Shown piece after piece: positions 41,837 through 54,400 of a stretch of DNA of 64,000 bases. The notes under the pieces were generated by a model that was not told the DNA's origin, made no database searches, and was given only the letters and a program-made list of their open reading frames with translations. How positions within the stretch are numbered: the first letter of the stretch is position 1; every line of letters starts with the position of its first letter. The translations under genes were made by a program, and so were the position numbers. Origin of the DNA: Ensifer adhaerens (GTDB lineage Bacteria > Pseudomonadota > Alphaproteobacteria > Rhizobiales > Rhizobiaceae); NCBI RefSeq assembly GCF_002007205.1, contig NZ_LAZS01000008.1, forward strand, positions 477,954-541,953, in the 5' to 3' direction.

Positions 41837-43609
41837 ATGGCCGGGATCGACAAGAAGTCAATCGAGAGCGAGATTTACGAGCCGGGGAGCGACTTTCGAA
41901 CGTTTGCTGAGGCTCTCAGCAAGGTCAGCAAAGCGTTGGTCGGCCTCGACGACCTTCTGGAACCCGTCAGGAGATCGTACGGTCCGGACGACCGGATGAC
42001 GAAATCCCTATCGCAGCTGGCGGCCGGCGCAGCCGAAGCGCTCAAGTTTGCAAGGAAGGCCCAGGCCGCGATCGCCGAGCATCGCCTCAATGGCGCCCTG
42101 CAAAGCGCCTTGGAGTTGATCCGTACCGTCAACCTGCAAATTAACGTGCCTGAGGTGCACGACGACGTCGCGGAGGATCTGGGAGTTCTCGTCCAAGACA
42201 CAAAGTCGCTGCAAGAGGTGGAAGACGGATTGGATGAAGCGGTCAGGGGCCTGGACTACGCGTTGACGGAGGTGATCGAACGGACCGACGATCTCCTGAA
42301 TGTTGCTATCGAGATCATGTCAGATTTTGCCAACATGGCTCGCCCCGCCATGCACCCGGCGAATGAGCAGCCCGCTGCCGAAGCCATTCGTGATCTGGCG
42401 GTCATGATGGCAAGCTTCCAGGCGGGTTCTGCCCGACCGGCAGAGACCAGCCGCGCGAGCGGCCGCTTCGAAACCGTCAGCGAGCAGATGATGGCGACCC
42501 TCGACGTGATGGGTCTGCCGCATGAGGGCGTCCAGTTCGGACATATCGACAAGGTGGAGCTGGCGCGAACCCGGCTGGTCGACGGCCTCATGCGCAACTT
42601 CGCGTGGAAGGAGCGCGATGGCTTCCGCGTCTACTACCGCACCGATGCCGCGCCGGAGCTCCGCAACACCGCAGATCCCTCACAGCTGCTGAGAGGCGAC
42701 GCCTTCGTCAATGCCCAGATGCTCAGCACGGACGCGAACGCGCTGAATGCGACGATCGCGCGGCTGCCGGCGATGAACCGTTTCGAGACGGTTCGCGGGC
42801 TCTTCGACCCTGCGTCCATGCGCCGGCGGATCAAGGACGAGCTCGATGCCCTGGTGGAGACCGCGCGCGATCCGCTCGGAATCAACCTGGCGCGTGCCAG
42901 GTATCAGTTTCGCCGGGTGATCAGGACGATCCTCGAATATCTGGAGCTTGGCGAGATTCACACGGTCGCGAACTGGCAAAGATGCTTCACGAGCGACGAC
43001 GTGCGCGATCTCATCAAGGAACTCGTCCACGTGATCGAAAACGACCTTGCGGCGCCGGTTTCGGCGGTCCGGGAGGAGGAGGTTGCCGCCGAACTGCGGG
43101 CTGTCTTCAGCCTTCTTTGCTCGATCGGCCGCCGGATCGTTTCGGTTCAGGAAGGTGCGCAGCGCGGTGTCAACTCGGCCCGGCTCGAGCTGGCGCTGAC
43201 GGCGACGCTCAGCGCGGCTGTTGCGCTCGAAGATCAACTCGAACGCACCGGCACCGACCCGATCGAGCAGGACCTGGTGCTCGTTCCGGCTCAAGGAGGG
43301 GAGGGCGGGGCGCCACCCAGCCTGTCTCTTGGGCAGTTCCTCGGATGGGTACGTGCGGTCGCCGAACCGTTCTCGCGGCCGGAAAACAAGGCTGCCAGCC
43401 TGCACGCCGGCGACCTCAAGATTCTACGCTGCGAGCTTCGTTCCCTCAGGCAGGCGGCCGAGCAATTCGTCTCCGGTGCGGGCAGCCTGAGCTTCTCGGT
43501 TCGGCTGCCCGGGCCGATGCGGCAGCTGGTCGAACTGAAGTACCTGCTGGACAAAGCTCTCAATGCTGCCGATGCGATGGCTGCGGCCTTGACCATTGAA
43601 AAGGCTTAG
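41837..43609 (+). CDS. Uncharacterised large helical protein (cluster gene D)
   Basis: A 590-residue acidic protein, almost entirely helical, with heptad-like segments throughout (LSKVSKALVGLDDLLEPVRRSY, VEDGLDEAVRGLDYALTEVIERTDDLLNVAIEIM). No transmembrane helix, no signal peptide and no nucleotide-binding motif are seen. The ATG at 41837 has GGAGG at a suitable spacing; a GTG at 41828 overlaps the previous stop but leaves no room for that site. The shape suggests a scaffold or structural protein. Family unknown. Confidence 0.62.
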   Translation: MAGIDKKSIESEIYEPGSDFRTFAEALSKVSKALVGLDDLLEPVRRSYGPDDRMTKSLSQLAAGAAEALKFARKAQAAIAEHRLNGALQSALELIRTVNLQINVPEVHDDVAEDLGVLVQDTKSLQEVEDGLDEAVRGLDYALTEVIERTDDLLNVAIEIMSDFANMARPAMHPANEQPAAEAIRDLAVMMASFQAGSARPAETSRASGRFETVSEQMMATLDVMGLPHEGVQFGHIDKVELARTRLVDGLMRNFAWKERDGFRVYYRTDAAPELRNTADPSQLLRGDAFVNAQMLSTDANALNATIARLPAMNRFETVRGLFDPASMRRRIKDELDALVETARDPLGINLARARYQFRRVIRTILEYLELGEIHTVANWQRCFTSDDVRDLIKELVHVIENDLAAPVSAVREEEVAAELRAVFSLLCSIGRRIVSVQEGAQRGVNSARLELALTATLSAAVALEDQLERTGTDPIEQDLVLVPAQGGEGGAPPSLSLGQFLGWVRAVAEPFSRPENKAASLHAGDLKILRCELRSLRQAAEQFVSGAGSLSFSVRLPGPMRQLVELKYLLDKALNAADAMAAALTIEKA

Positions 43610-43620
43610 GAGGACGCGAG

Positions 43621-44772
43621 ATGGCAACCGAACTTACGAATCTGGGCGGTCTCAACGATCTGCTGGGGCGGCTGCAGCGACTGCGTTCGCAATTGGTCCG
43701 CGATGCCCGGGACGAACTGGCCAAAACGCCGGCGCAGGCCGAACTGATCAACCAGTACATAACGGAGGCCGAGGAGGCGATCTACGAGACGTTGAAGCGC
43801 GCCCCCGGCCAACCGGGCAACGATGGCGGTCTCGGCCGCATGATCGGCCTTGGCGAGCAGGTCGCGTCCACCTTGAACGAGGTCCGTCCTGCGCCGCTGG
43901 TCCCAGCCTATGACGACCAGATCAGCCGCGAGCGGCTGACGGCCGTCGGCGATCTCTACTACATCTACCAGCACGAGCGCGCGGGCGTGTTCCGGGCGAT
44001 CCTGAAGCTGCAGCAATTGTTCCAGTCCGGCGAAATCCGCCTTTCCGACGGCAGAGGTGCGCTCTCCCTCTACCAGTATGATCGCAAGCGCGTGTTGCGG
44101 TATACGCAGAGGGAGCGGCGTTCGGCCTACCGCAAGGTCTTCGGCTACACCGAGGTGGCGCCGCCTTCCGGTGCCGAGCCGAACATCGCGTTCCATGCTC
44201 TTCTCAGCAATTTCTGCCAGCACGTTTCGCGCTTCTTCGAGGACAAGCGCGTGTCTGAAGTCCTGCGTCCCGACGGCATCCGCGAGACTTTCGGCAGCAT
44301 GGCCGTCGTTCGACGGTCCGGCCTCGACCTCCGGCACAATCTCAAGCAGGTGTCCTACGGCCATGTCGCCGTGCTGCGCAGCGAAGTCATGGTTCTCCTG
44401 CAGGAGGCGTTCGACATCCTGGGCTCCGACGACGTCATCAACCTGTTCGGCGCCGACAACGCCTGGGATGTGCTCGAGGAGATCTCGAAGCGGTATCTGC
44501 GGGAGATCCCGGTAACCTCGCAGCGCAGCCGCATGGCCGTCACCGGCCGCGAGATTTTGCGTTGGCTGTCGGAGGATTACCTGCTGACGACCGTGCGCAT
44601 CGATTTCGAGTCCCTGCTCGAGGCGATCGTCGACGCCTGCGACGACTGGCTGACGAGTGCGGAGTCGGTCGGGCTTCGGCAAAAGCCCACGATGAATGGT
44701 GGAAACGTGGTTACGTTCGAACCGGTGCGAGGCCGCGGCAAGCCCGGCCTTGGCGGGATCAATTACACCTGA
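43621..44772 (+). CDS. Uncharacterised protein (cluster gene E)
   Basis: A 383-residue mixed helical protein beginning MATELTNLGGLNDLLGRLQRLRSQLVRDARDELAK. Later it has RLTAVGDLYYIYQHERAGVFRAILKLQQLF and ETFGSMAVVRRSGLDLRHNLKQVSYGHVAVLRSEVM, the latter with a well-packed core. No signal peptide, transmembrane helix or known catalytic motif is visible. GGAGGAC precedes the start at 43621, 11 bp after gene D. Its C-terminal tail is Gly-rich (RGRGKPGLGGINYT). Confidence 0.62.
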   Translation: MATELTNLGGLNDLLGRLQRLRSQLVRDARDELAKTPAQAELINQYITEAEEAIYETLKRAPGQPGNDGGLGRMIGLGEQVASTLNEVRPAPLVPAYDDQISRERLTAVGDLYYIYQHERAGVFRAILKLQQLFQSGEIRLSDGRGALSLYQYDRKRVLRYTQRERRSAYRKVFGYTEVAPPSGAEPNIAFHALLSNFCQHVSRFFEDKRVSEVLRPDGIRETFGSMAVVRRSGLDLRHNLKQVSYGHVAVLRSEVMVLLQEAFDILGSDDVINLFGADNAWDVLEEISKRYLREIPVTSQRSRMAVTGREILRWLSEDYLLTTVRIDFESLLEAIVDACDDWLTSAESVGLRQKPTMNGGNVVTFEPVRGRGKPGLGGINYT

Positions 44773-44840
44773 GAGGATCGTGACCGGGATCGAGATCCGG
44801 CGAAAACTTTAGTGTTATTTTGTTCATTTGGGAGGGCCGA

Positions 44841-45197
44841 ATGGCACGGATATCATCGGCATCATTACCGGAGGAAAGAACATCGTTTGCGTCCTCCCTG
44901 CCGCTGGCGAGCAGGAACCCGAGCTTGCCGCCGGACTTGGCCACGCCGCCTTCCTTGTTTCGCGATCGCTGCTCGTTTCTGTCCCCACGTGAGCAGGAGA
45001 TCGCCCGCCTGGTTGCGAGCGGCATGGCGAACAAGGAGATCGGCCTTGCTCTCGGCATCAGCCATTGGACAGTTTCCGCGCATCTGCGACGTATTTTTCT
45101 CAAACTGGAGATCGACCGCCGCATTGACCTCTGCATACTCTACCGGGCAACGGTTTTGAGGAGCGAACGCGCGCGCAATGGGATGTCTCGCGTATAG
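44841..45197 (+). CDS. LuxR-type helix-turn-helix protein (cluster gene F)
   Basis: A 118-residue protein whose C-terminal half is a LuxR/FixJ/NarL DNA-binding domain: LSPREQEIARLVASGMANKEIGLALGISHWTVSAHLRRIFLKLEIDRR. The first 50 residues are Ser/Pro-rich with no receiver or sensor domain, so activity may depend on abundance or on a partner protein. GGGAGGG precedes the ATG at 44841; a TTG at 44820 also reads in frame. It lies 68 bp after gene E and is the likely regulator of the cluster or of a local target. Confidence 0.82.
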   Translation: MARISSASLPEERTSFASSLPLASRNPSLPPDLATPPSLFRDRCSFLSPREQEIARLVASGMANKEIGLALGISHWTVSAHLRRIFLKLEIDRRIDLCILYRATVLRSERARNGMSRV

Positions 45198-45338
45198 TCT
45201 CGCTGACATTGCGCCTCGCCGCAGTCCTTCACGGCGAAGCGATGCCCGTGCGAATCCGCCGGCGGCTCTCGGGCTCTCGCACGAGCGGCGCCATTCGGTC
45301 CTTGAGGGCGCGGAGGCATTGTTGCTCCGTGCGGATGT

Positions 45339-45434
45339 TGGCGGAGGGGAGTGGGGGTCGAACCCACCCGGGACAGGCTCGCTGCCCCAACCGGATTTGA
45401 AGTCCGGCCGTCCCACCGGAGACGATTCCCTTCC
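45339..45434 (-). tRNA. selC: tRNA-Sec (selenocysteine, anticodon UCA)
   Basis: Read on the minus strand, the gene has an 8-bp acceptor (5' GGAAGGGA at 45434-45427, one A-C mismatch), a 6-bp D stem with a 4-base loop (CGTCTC/GGGACG), a 5-bp anticodon stem (CCGGA/TCCGG) around loop CTTCAAA with anticodon TCA (45398-45400), a 7-bp long variable arm (GGGGCAG/CTGTCCC) and a 5-bp T stem (GTGGG/CCCAC) with TTCGACC. CCA is encoded (45339-45341). The 8+5 acceptor-T stack and the long D stem are diagnostic of bacterial tRNA-Sec. Its 5' base is next to the selB stop codon, so it probably comes from the operon transcript. Confidence 0.97.
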
Positions 45435-47335
<1,901 letters not shown>

Positions 47336-47339
<4 letters not shown>

Positions 47340-48712
47340 AGCGCCGCCAGGGCCTTAATCAGTATCTGGTCACTCTCCAGGCAGCGCAGATCTAGGATCA
47401 GCGCGCCGTCACGGATATGGCCGATCACGGGCAGGGGAAGCGCGCGAAGCCTTGCGGAGAGGCGTTCCGGTGCGTCGCCGCCTGTCCCCGTCAGCCGCAG
47501 GCCAGCGCTCGGGATCGTATCGACCGGAAGGGCGCCCGAGCCGACCTGGCTCTGGCAATCGCAGGGCGCCGCGGAATAGCCGTGCGGCTTGAGCAGTGCA
47601 TCGATTGCCGGAGCGAGACGGGCCGCCTGTGCGGCGATGTCGGCCTCTGGCCGCGAAAGAAAGCGCAGCGTCGGCAGGCGCTCCTTCAGCCGATCGGGAT
47701 CGCGATAGAGCTTCAGCGTCGCTTCCAGCGCGGCGATGCGGATCTTGTCGAGGCGAACGGCGCGTTTGAGCGGATTGCGATTGATGGCAGCGATGAGATC
47801 GCGGCGGCCGACGACGAAGCCGGCCTGCGGCCCGCCGAGCAGCTTGTCGCCGGAAAACGTGACGAGGTCGGCGCCCTCGGCCACCGCTTCCGCCACCGTC
47901 GGTTCACGCCGCAGCCCGAAGGTCGAGAGATCGACGAGCGATCCGGAGCCGAGGTCGTTCAGAAGCGGCACGCCCGCCTTGCGGGCAATTTCGGCCAGTT
48001 TTGGCGCCGGCACTTCGGCGGTAAAACCCTCGATCCGGTAGTTGGAGGTGTGGACCTTGAGGATGACGCCGGTTGCGGATCCGATCGCGCCCTCATAGTC
48101 ACGCGGATGGGTGCGGTTGGTCGTGCCCACTTCCACCAGCTTTGCTCCGGCGCGGGCCATGATGTCGGGCATGCGGAAGGCGCCGCCGATCTCGATCAGT
48201 TCGCCGCGCGAGACGATCGCCTCGCGTCCGTCGGCGAGCGTGTTGAGCGCGATCAGCACGGCGGCGGCATTGTTGTTGACGATGGTGGCGTCCTCGGCGC
48301 CGGTCAGTTCGCAGAGCAGACCGCGCAGATGATCGTCGCGCTGACCGCGCCCGCCGCCGTCAAGATCGAACTCCAGGGCCAGCGGATTGGCCATGGCGGC
48401 GGTTGCGGCGCGCACCGCTTCTTCCGCGAGAATGGCGCGGCCGAGATTGGTGTGCAGCACCGTGCCCGTGAGGTTGAGCAGCGGACGGAGGGCGGAGCGG
48501 GCAGCGGCCGCCAGTTCCTCGGCAACGCGGCGCGGCAGCTCGGTTGCGAGCGCTGCCCCATCCTCGCCCGCCCGGATTTTTTCCCGTGCGATTTCGAGCC
48601 TGGCGCGAACGGCGGTGACGACGGCAAGGCGGCCGTGTTCTTCCGCCAGCGCCAGTCCCTCTGGCGAGGTCAGCATCTGGTCGACCGAGGGAAGCACGCG
48701 AAAATCCTGCAT
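47336..48712 (-). CDS. selA: L-seryl-tRNA(Sec) selenium transferase SelA
   Basis: A 458-residue PLP enzyme that converts seryl-tRNA-Sec to selenocysteyl-tRNA-Sec using selenophosphate. Features include [22 protein letters not shown], the PLP lysine K290 in [15 protein letters not shown], and [19 protein letters not shown] near the C-terminus. The ATG at 48712 forms TGATG with the stop of fdhE, indicating translational coupling; a longer frame upstream overlaps fdhE and was rejected. Confidence 0.96.
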
Positions 48713-49623
48713 CAATACCCCGCGAGATAGGGGTTGAAGCCACCGCGGCGAAACTCGGTCTCCTTCATCAGGATATCGAGGCCAAGGCTGCCGACGTCGT
48801 CGGCGATCGGCTCCAGGCTCGGGTTTTTCACCTGGTAGAAGATCTTGACCCAGGCATGGCATTCCCGGCAGGTCTCGGCTTTCACCGTCGCCTCCGTGGT
48901 CTCGACCGAACGATAGCTGACGCCCTTGGTCGAGCCGCAACAGAGGCACTTCACACGCACCTCGTTCCATTGCGTGCTGCAGCAGGCGCAGGCGGCATAG
49001 CGCACGTTCTCGACGCCCTGCGTGCCCACCACCGACGAGGTCGCCGGCCGGCCGCCGCAGGCGGGACAGACGCCAAGGCCGACCGGAACAAGCGCTTCCG
49101 CATCGAGCGTCGCGGCGAGCCGCGCCATATGCACCTGCACCGCGGCTGCGACGAAGAGATGGGGAGCGGCGCTGTCTTCCGGAACCTGATCCGAAAGGAT
49201 GTTGGCGAGCAACCAGTGTCGGTCGCCGTCCCCTGCTGCCCGCACCGCATCGAGCGCCAGGCGGGCGGGGTCAGGCATGGCGATATCGGCAGCACCTTCG
49301 AGAAGCGCGTCGAGCGTTGCGGAAAGGCCGGGGTCATCAACAAGCGCCATTCGGTCGAACGGCGGCATGGCAGCGCGCGCAGCCTCGGCGACACGCGCCG
49401 ATGTCAGCGCCGCAACGGGCGGAAGGGTCACGGCCAAGCGAGCCTGGAGCTTGGAGAGCGCCGCGAGGAAGGTGAGGTAAGGCGCAAGCGCGTTGCTTTC
49501 GGCGAGAAACGCGAAGCGGCGGGCGCGTGTCTGGAACAGTTTGACCGGCTCGGGCAGGAAAGCCAGCGGCGGTTTGGGCACGCCGCCAATGAGGGAGGGA
49601 TCGGGGTGTACGTCTTCTGCCAT
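48712..49623 (-). CDS. fdhE: Formate dehydrogenase accessory protein FdhE
   Basis: A 303-residue FdhE. The C-terminal half carries several CxxC pairs typical of the family: CPACGG, CACC, CLCCG and CREC. FdhE is an iron-binding rubredoxin-like protein needed for formate dehydrogenase activity after assembly. The ATG at 49623 has GGAGA upstream; a longer frame to 49659 is possible but lacks a site. It lies 103 bp after fdoI. Confidence 0.95.
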   Translation of the reverse strand: MAEDVHPDPSLIGGVPKPPLAFLPEPVKLFQTRARRFAFLAESNALAPYLTFLAALSKLQARLAVTLPPVAALTSARVAEAARAAMPPFDRMALVDDPGLSATLDALLEGAADIAMPDPARLALDAVRAAGDGDRHWLLANILSDQVPEDSAAPHLFVAAAVQVHMARLAATLDAEALVPVGLGVCPACGGRPATSSVVGTQGVENVRYAACACCSTQWNEVRVKCLCCGSTKGVSYRSVETTEATVKAETCRECHAWVKIFYQVKNPSLEPIADDVGSLGLDILMKETEFRRGGFNPYLAGY

Positions 49624-49726
49624 CGCATCTCCGGCAATCCGGCCGCAAGGCCGGATCATGCAGCATTACAAGGTGCTACGGCAACCTTTGCGCGCCTGAC
49701 GGGACGCGCAGCGCCGTAGGAGACCT

Positions 49727-50416
49727 TCATTTTGACGGGTCGGAGCCCTGGCGTCCAGCCAGTTCGCGCAGCCATTTGCGATGATGGCGAAACGCCCAGC
49801 CGCCGGTGACGGTGCCGCGCGTCATGGCCCTTATCGTGCCGCGCGTCCAGATCGCCGCATAGACATGGACGATGAAGATGAGGATCGTGAAAAGCGCCGC
49901 CAGCGCATGCACAGCGACGGCGATGCGGCGCACGGGAATGGAAACGAGGTCGGGAAAGTACTGCTCCCAGATCATGATGCCGGTCGTGACAAGGACGACG
50001 ATCAGTCCGGACATGCCCCAGAAAACCACCTTCTGGCCGGCATTGTACTTGCCGAGTTCGGGCAGGGCTTCTTCGTTGCCCTGGAGAAGGTCGCCGATCT
50101 TGCGGCTCCATTCCACATCCTCGCGCCGCGGCAGGTTGAGCTTCCACATCTGCGCAAACAGCAGGAGGAAGCTAGCGACGAGAACAAGGCCGACGATCGG
50201 ATGCAGCCACCGCGTCATCTGCCCGCCGCCGAAGAGGCCGGTCAGGAAAAACAGCGACGGGTGGAAGAAGGAGAGGCCTGAAATCAGAAGTACGATCATG
50301 CAGGCGGCGGTGACCCAATGGTTCACCCGTGTGTAGCCGCGATATCGATTGACGGTGACGGGGTGCTTCGTCTCGATCCTGTCGCCGGGGGCCGAATAGA
50401 TGCGTTTGTCAGCCAT
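49727..50416 (-). CDS. fdoI: Formate dehydrogenase gamma subunit (cytochrome b)
   Basis: A 229-residue membrane subunit with four hydrophobic helices (VNHWVTAACMIVLLISGLSFF, PIVGLVLVASFLLLFAQMW, VVFWGMSGLIVVLVTTGIMIW, AALFTILIFIVHVYAAIW). Histidines in NHWV, RWLHP, VHAL and VHVY are placed to bind two b hemes. It anchors the enzyme in the inner membrane and passes electrons to quinone. The upstream gene ends in ATGATG: the second ATG (50416) has GGAGG at a better spacing than the first (50419), so I chose it. Confidence 0.95.
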   Translation of the reverse strand: MADKRIYSAPGDRIETKHPVTVNRYRGYTRVNHWVTAACMIVLLISGLSFFHPSLFFLTGLFGGGQMTRWLHPIVGLVLVASFLLLFAQMWKLNLPRREDVEWSRKIGDLLQGNEEALPELGKYNAGQKVVFWGMSGLIVVLVTTGIMIWEQYFPDLVSIPVRRIAVAVHALAALFTILIFIVHVYAAIWTRGTIRAMTRGTVTGGWAFRHHRKWLRELAGRQGSDPSK

Positions 50417-51405
50417 CATGCCTCCCTGTCGCCCTGCTGCGCGTGATTACGGTGCGCGACGAGGTCTTCCGCCTCCCCCTCTTCGTGGGCGGTCACCTCG
50501 TTGGCCCGGGCGAAGATGCCATGGAGCACGGCGCCGGCGGCCGCGAGCCCGGCAACGGCGAGTCCGACGGTCTTCGCCGGGCCTTTCCAGCTGCGCACCA
50601 CCGGCGAGATCTGCGGATCGTCCGGTAGCCCGGAATAGAGTGAGGGCTGGTCGGCATGGTGCAGCACGTACATGACATGCGTGCCGCCGACGCCCTGCGG
50701 ATCGTAGAGGCCCGCATGGTCGTAGCCGCGCGACTTCAGGTCCTCGACACGCTCGTTGGCGAGTTCGACCATGTCCTCCTTCGTGCCGAAGGAAATTGCC
50801 TTGGTGGGGCAGGCCTTGGCGCAGGCCGGCCCCTGTCCAACGGCCACGCGGTCCGAGCAGAGCGTGCATTTCTTCGACACATGCGCGGTCTTGGAGATGC
50901 GCGGAATGTTGAAGGGACAACCGGCGATGCAATAGCCGCAGCCGATGCAGTTGTCGGAGATGAAATCGACGATGCCGTTGGAGTATTGCACGATGGCGCC
51001 CGGCGCCGGGCAGGCCTTGAGGCAGCCGGGATCGGCGCAGTGCATGCAGCCGTCCTTGCGGATCAGCCATTCGAACTCGTTGGTGACGGGGTTCTCGTAC
51101 TCCGTGAACCGCATCAGCGTGAACATGTCAGGCGTCAGGTCGTGCGGGTTCTCGTAGACCCCGACATTCTCCTCGAGATCCGGATGGGTGTCGTTCCATT
51201 CGATGCAGGCGGATTGGCAGGCCTTGCAGCCGATGCATTTCGACACGTCGATCAGTTTGGCGACGGGCGTGAGTTCTCTTTCGGGCGCCGGTACGTCGCT
51301 CGTTGCCGACACCCTGATGACGTCGCTCGGCAACAGGTTCGACGCCAGAGGCTGCAGCGGCGGGTTGGCGGCGGCCGTTACCGGTTCCGGTGCGCGTTCG
51401 CTCAT
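50416..51405 (-). CDS. fdoH: Formate dehydrogenase beta subunit (4Fe-4S ferredoxin)
   Basis: A 329-residue electron-transfer subunit with four 4Fe-4S cysteine motifs: [35 protein letters not shown] and [22 protein letters not shown]-terminal transmembrane helix ([20 protein letters not shown]) anchors it. The ATG at 51405 overlaps the fdoG stop as ATGA. A long upstream extension that has no ribosome site was rejected. It links the molybdenum or tungsten catalytic subunit to the cytochrome b subunit. Confidence 0.95.
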   Translation of the reverse strand: MSERAPEPVTAAANPPLQPLASNLLPSDVIRVSATSDVPAPERELTPVAKLIDVSKCIGCKACQSACIEWNDTHPDLEENVGVYENPHDLTPDMFTLMRFTEYENPVTNEFEWLIRKDGCMHCADPGCLKACPAPGAIVQYSNGIVDFISDNCIGCGYCIAGCPFNIPRISKTAHVSKKCTLCSDRVAVGQGPACAKACPTKAISFGTKEDMVELANERVEDLKSRGYDHAGLYDPQGVGGTHVMYVLHHADQPSLYSGLPDDPQISPVVRSWKGPAKTVGLAVAGLAAAGAVLHGIFARANEVTAHEEGEAEDLVAHRNHAQQGDREA

Positions 51406-54400
51406 GCCGAGGCTCCTTCTTCCGCCGCCGGTTCGATGTTCACCAGGAAGGCCTTGAATTCCGGCGTGTCGATATTGGCGTCGCCGACGAAGGGCGTCAG
51501 ACTGTTCGGCCCGAAGCCCTTGCGGGCCGCCCCCATGAAGCCCCAGTGCAAGGGAATGCCGACCACATGCACCGGCTTGCCGTTGCAGATCAGCGGCCGA
51601 ATGCGCTTCGTCACCACCGCCTTCGCCCAGACCTCGCCGCGCGCGCTCCACACGCGCACCCTTCCACCTTTCGTAATGCCCCGTTCGGCCGCCAGCTCCT
51701 CGCTGATCTCCACGAAAAATTCCGGCTGCAGGACGGCATTGACGCGGCTGTGCTTGGTCCAGAAGTGGAAATGCTCGGTCAGGCGATAGGAGGTGGCAAC
51801 GAACGGGAAATCGCCGCTCGTGCCCAACTGCTCAAGGTCGTGGGGGAAGATGCGGGCGACCGGATTGCCGCGAAGCTTGGCGTTGAACGGATTTTCGACC
51901 GGGCTTTCGAACGGTTCCATATGGATGGGGAAAGGCCCGTCCCGCATCAGCTTGCGGGCAAACAGGCGGGCGGTGCCTTCCGGCGTCATGATGAACGGCA
52001 TCACCGTCTCGGGCTTTGCCGTCACCGCGATGTCGGGCACGTCGAAGCCGGCCCAACGCTCGCCATTCCATTCGATGAGCTTGCGCGCCGGATCCCAGGG
52101 TTTGCCCTCAAGGTCGCAGGAGGCGCGATTGTAGAGAATGCGGCGGTTCGCCGGCCAGGCGAAGGTCCATTTGAGGAAAGTGCCGATCTCGCCCGGATCG
52201 CTGTTGTCGCGCCGGGCCATCATGTTGCCGTCCTCCGTCCAGGAGCCGGCATAGATCCAGCAGCCCGCCATGGTGGAGCCGTCGTCACGCATCACACCGA
52301 AGTTCGGCAGAAGCTTGCCCGCTTCTACCAGCACCTTCGTCGGATCGGTCGGATCGTAGAGCGTTTGCAGCGCCCGTCCGTTCATCTCCTGGGCAAGCTC
52401 GGCAGGCTCGGGCTCGTAGGGATCCTTGTAATCCCAGGCAAGGTTCAGGATCGGATCGGGGCAGACCCCGCCTTCCTTGCGGTAGAGTTCACGCACCCGC
52501 AGGAAGATGTTGGCGAGGATCCAGGTGTCGTGCTTGGCGTCACCCGGCGGTGTCGCGCCGGGCCAGTGCCATTGCAGCCAGCGGCCGGAATTGACGGTGG
52601 CGCCCTCGTCCTCGGCAAAACACGTCGCAGGAAGCTGCAACACCTCGGTCATGATCTTGGCCGAGTCCACCTCGTTGTAGATGCCGTGGTTTTCCCAGAA
52701 ATGCGCAGTCTCTGTCTGCAGCGGATCAATGGTCACGAGCAGCTTCAGCTTCGACAGGCCCTCTGTCACCTTAGCTCTGTTCGGGAAGGACAGAAGCGGG
52801 TTGAAGCCCTGGCAGAAGTAGAGGTTTACTTCGCCACGGCTCATCATGTCGAACATCCTGAGGATGTCGTAGTAGGGCACATCGAGCTTGGGCAGCCAGT
52901 CGAAGCCCCAGTCGTTTTCCTTCGTCGCAGCACTGCCCCACATGGCCTTCAGGAAGCTGACCATGAATTTGGGCGTATTCTGCCAGTAGCTTGTCTGGCC
53001 CGGAACGAGCGGCTTGTTGCCGCGCGTCGACATGTAGGTCGTGTAGTCCGTCTCCTTTTCGGTCGCCAGGTTCATGTAACCGGGCAGGGAGTTGGAAAGC
53101 AGGCCGATGTCAGTCAGGCCCTGGATATTGGAGTGGCCGCGAAGCGCGTTGACGCCGCCACCCGGCAGGCCGACATTGCCGAGGATGAGCTGCAGCATCG
53201 CCATGCCGCGGATGTTCTGGGCGCCCTTGGAATGCTGCGTCCAGCCGAGCGCGTAGAGCGAGGTCATCACCTTGTCGCGGGCCGAGGTCGCGCCGATCAT
53301 CTCGCAGATCTTCAGGTAGCGATCCCTAGGCGTGCCGCAGATATTTTCCACGAACTCCGGCGTGTAGGCCGCGACGTGCTGCTTCAGCAGGTTCCAGACA
53401 CAGCGCGGATCGGACAGCGTCGGGTCGGTCTTGACCGTCCCGTCCTCGTTCAGCTGGTATTCCCAGGAGGTGCGGTCGTAGTCGCGTTTCTCCTCGTCAT
53501 AGCCGGTGAAGAGACCATCGGCCCAGCCGAACTCCGGGTTCACCAGGTAGGTGGCGTTGGTGTAGTTCTTGACGTAGTCCCACTGCACCTTGTCGTTTTC
53601 GATGCAGTAGCGGATCGCGCCCATCAGGAAAGCGATGTCGGAGCCGGGGCGGATCGGCGCATAGACATCGGCAACCGAAGCGGTGCGGTTGAAGCGCGGA
53701 TCGACGACGATCAGCCGGGCGCCGCGATGGTGCTTGGCCTCCGTCACCCATTTGAAGCCGCACGGATGGGCTTCCGCCGCGTTGCCACCCATGACGATGA
53801 CGAGGTCGGTATTCTTGATGTCGGTCCAGGCGTTCGTCATTGCGCCGCGGCCAAATGTTGGAGCCAAACTGGCTACCGTGGGGCCGTGTCAGACGCGTGC
53901 CTGGTTGTCGAAGCCGACGACACCCATGGACCGGACGGTCTTGTAGGTCAGCCATCCCGTCTCGTTGGTGCCGCCCGAGGCTGCCAGGAACCCCATGGTC
54001 GTCCAGCGGTTGACGGTGACGCCGGCCGCGTTCTTCTCGATGAAGTTCTTGTCCCGGTCGTCCTTGATCGCCCGCGCGATCTTGTCGAAGGCGTCTTCCC
54101 AGGAAATGTCCTGCCACGTGTCGGCGCCCGGCGCGCGGTGGCGCGGCTTCGTGGCGCGGGTCTCGGACTTCACGAAGTCCTTGAGGGCCGCGCCCTTGGG
54201 ACAGAGCGTGCCGCGGTTGGTCGGATGGTCGGCATCACCCTCGATATGGATGAGCTCCGCCTTCTCGCCGGCGGAAAGATCACCCTTCGAATACATCAGG
54301 ATGCCGCAGGCGACCGAACAGTAGGTGCAGACGTTGCGGGTCTCGGTGGTGTTTGCGAGTTTGAAGGCACGCACATGGGCGGCTATTGCGGCCTCGGCCG

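Noticed and set aside
38596..45197. Contractile injection or type VI-like system
   Set aside because: No sheath, tube, baseplate, AAA ATPase or VgrG-like gene is present. The idea came only from the acidic Gly-zipper protein.
53889..53891. TGA inside fdoG as a frameshift or pseudogene
   Set aside because: The same frame continues on both sides with full family similarity. A SECIS hairpin follows and all Sec machinery is next door.
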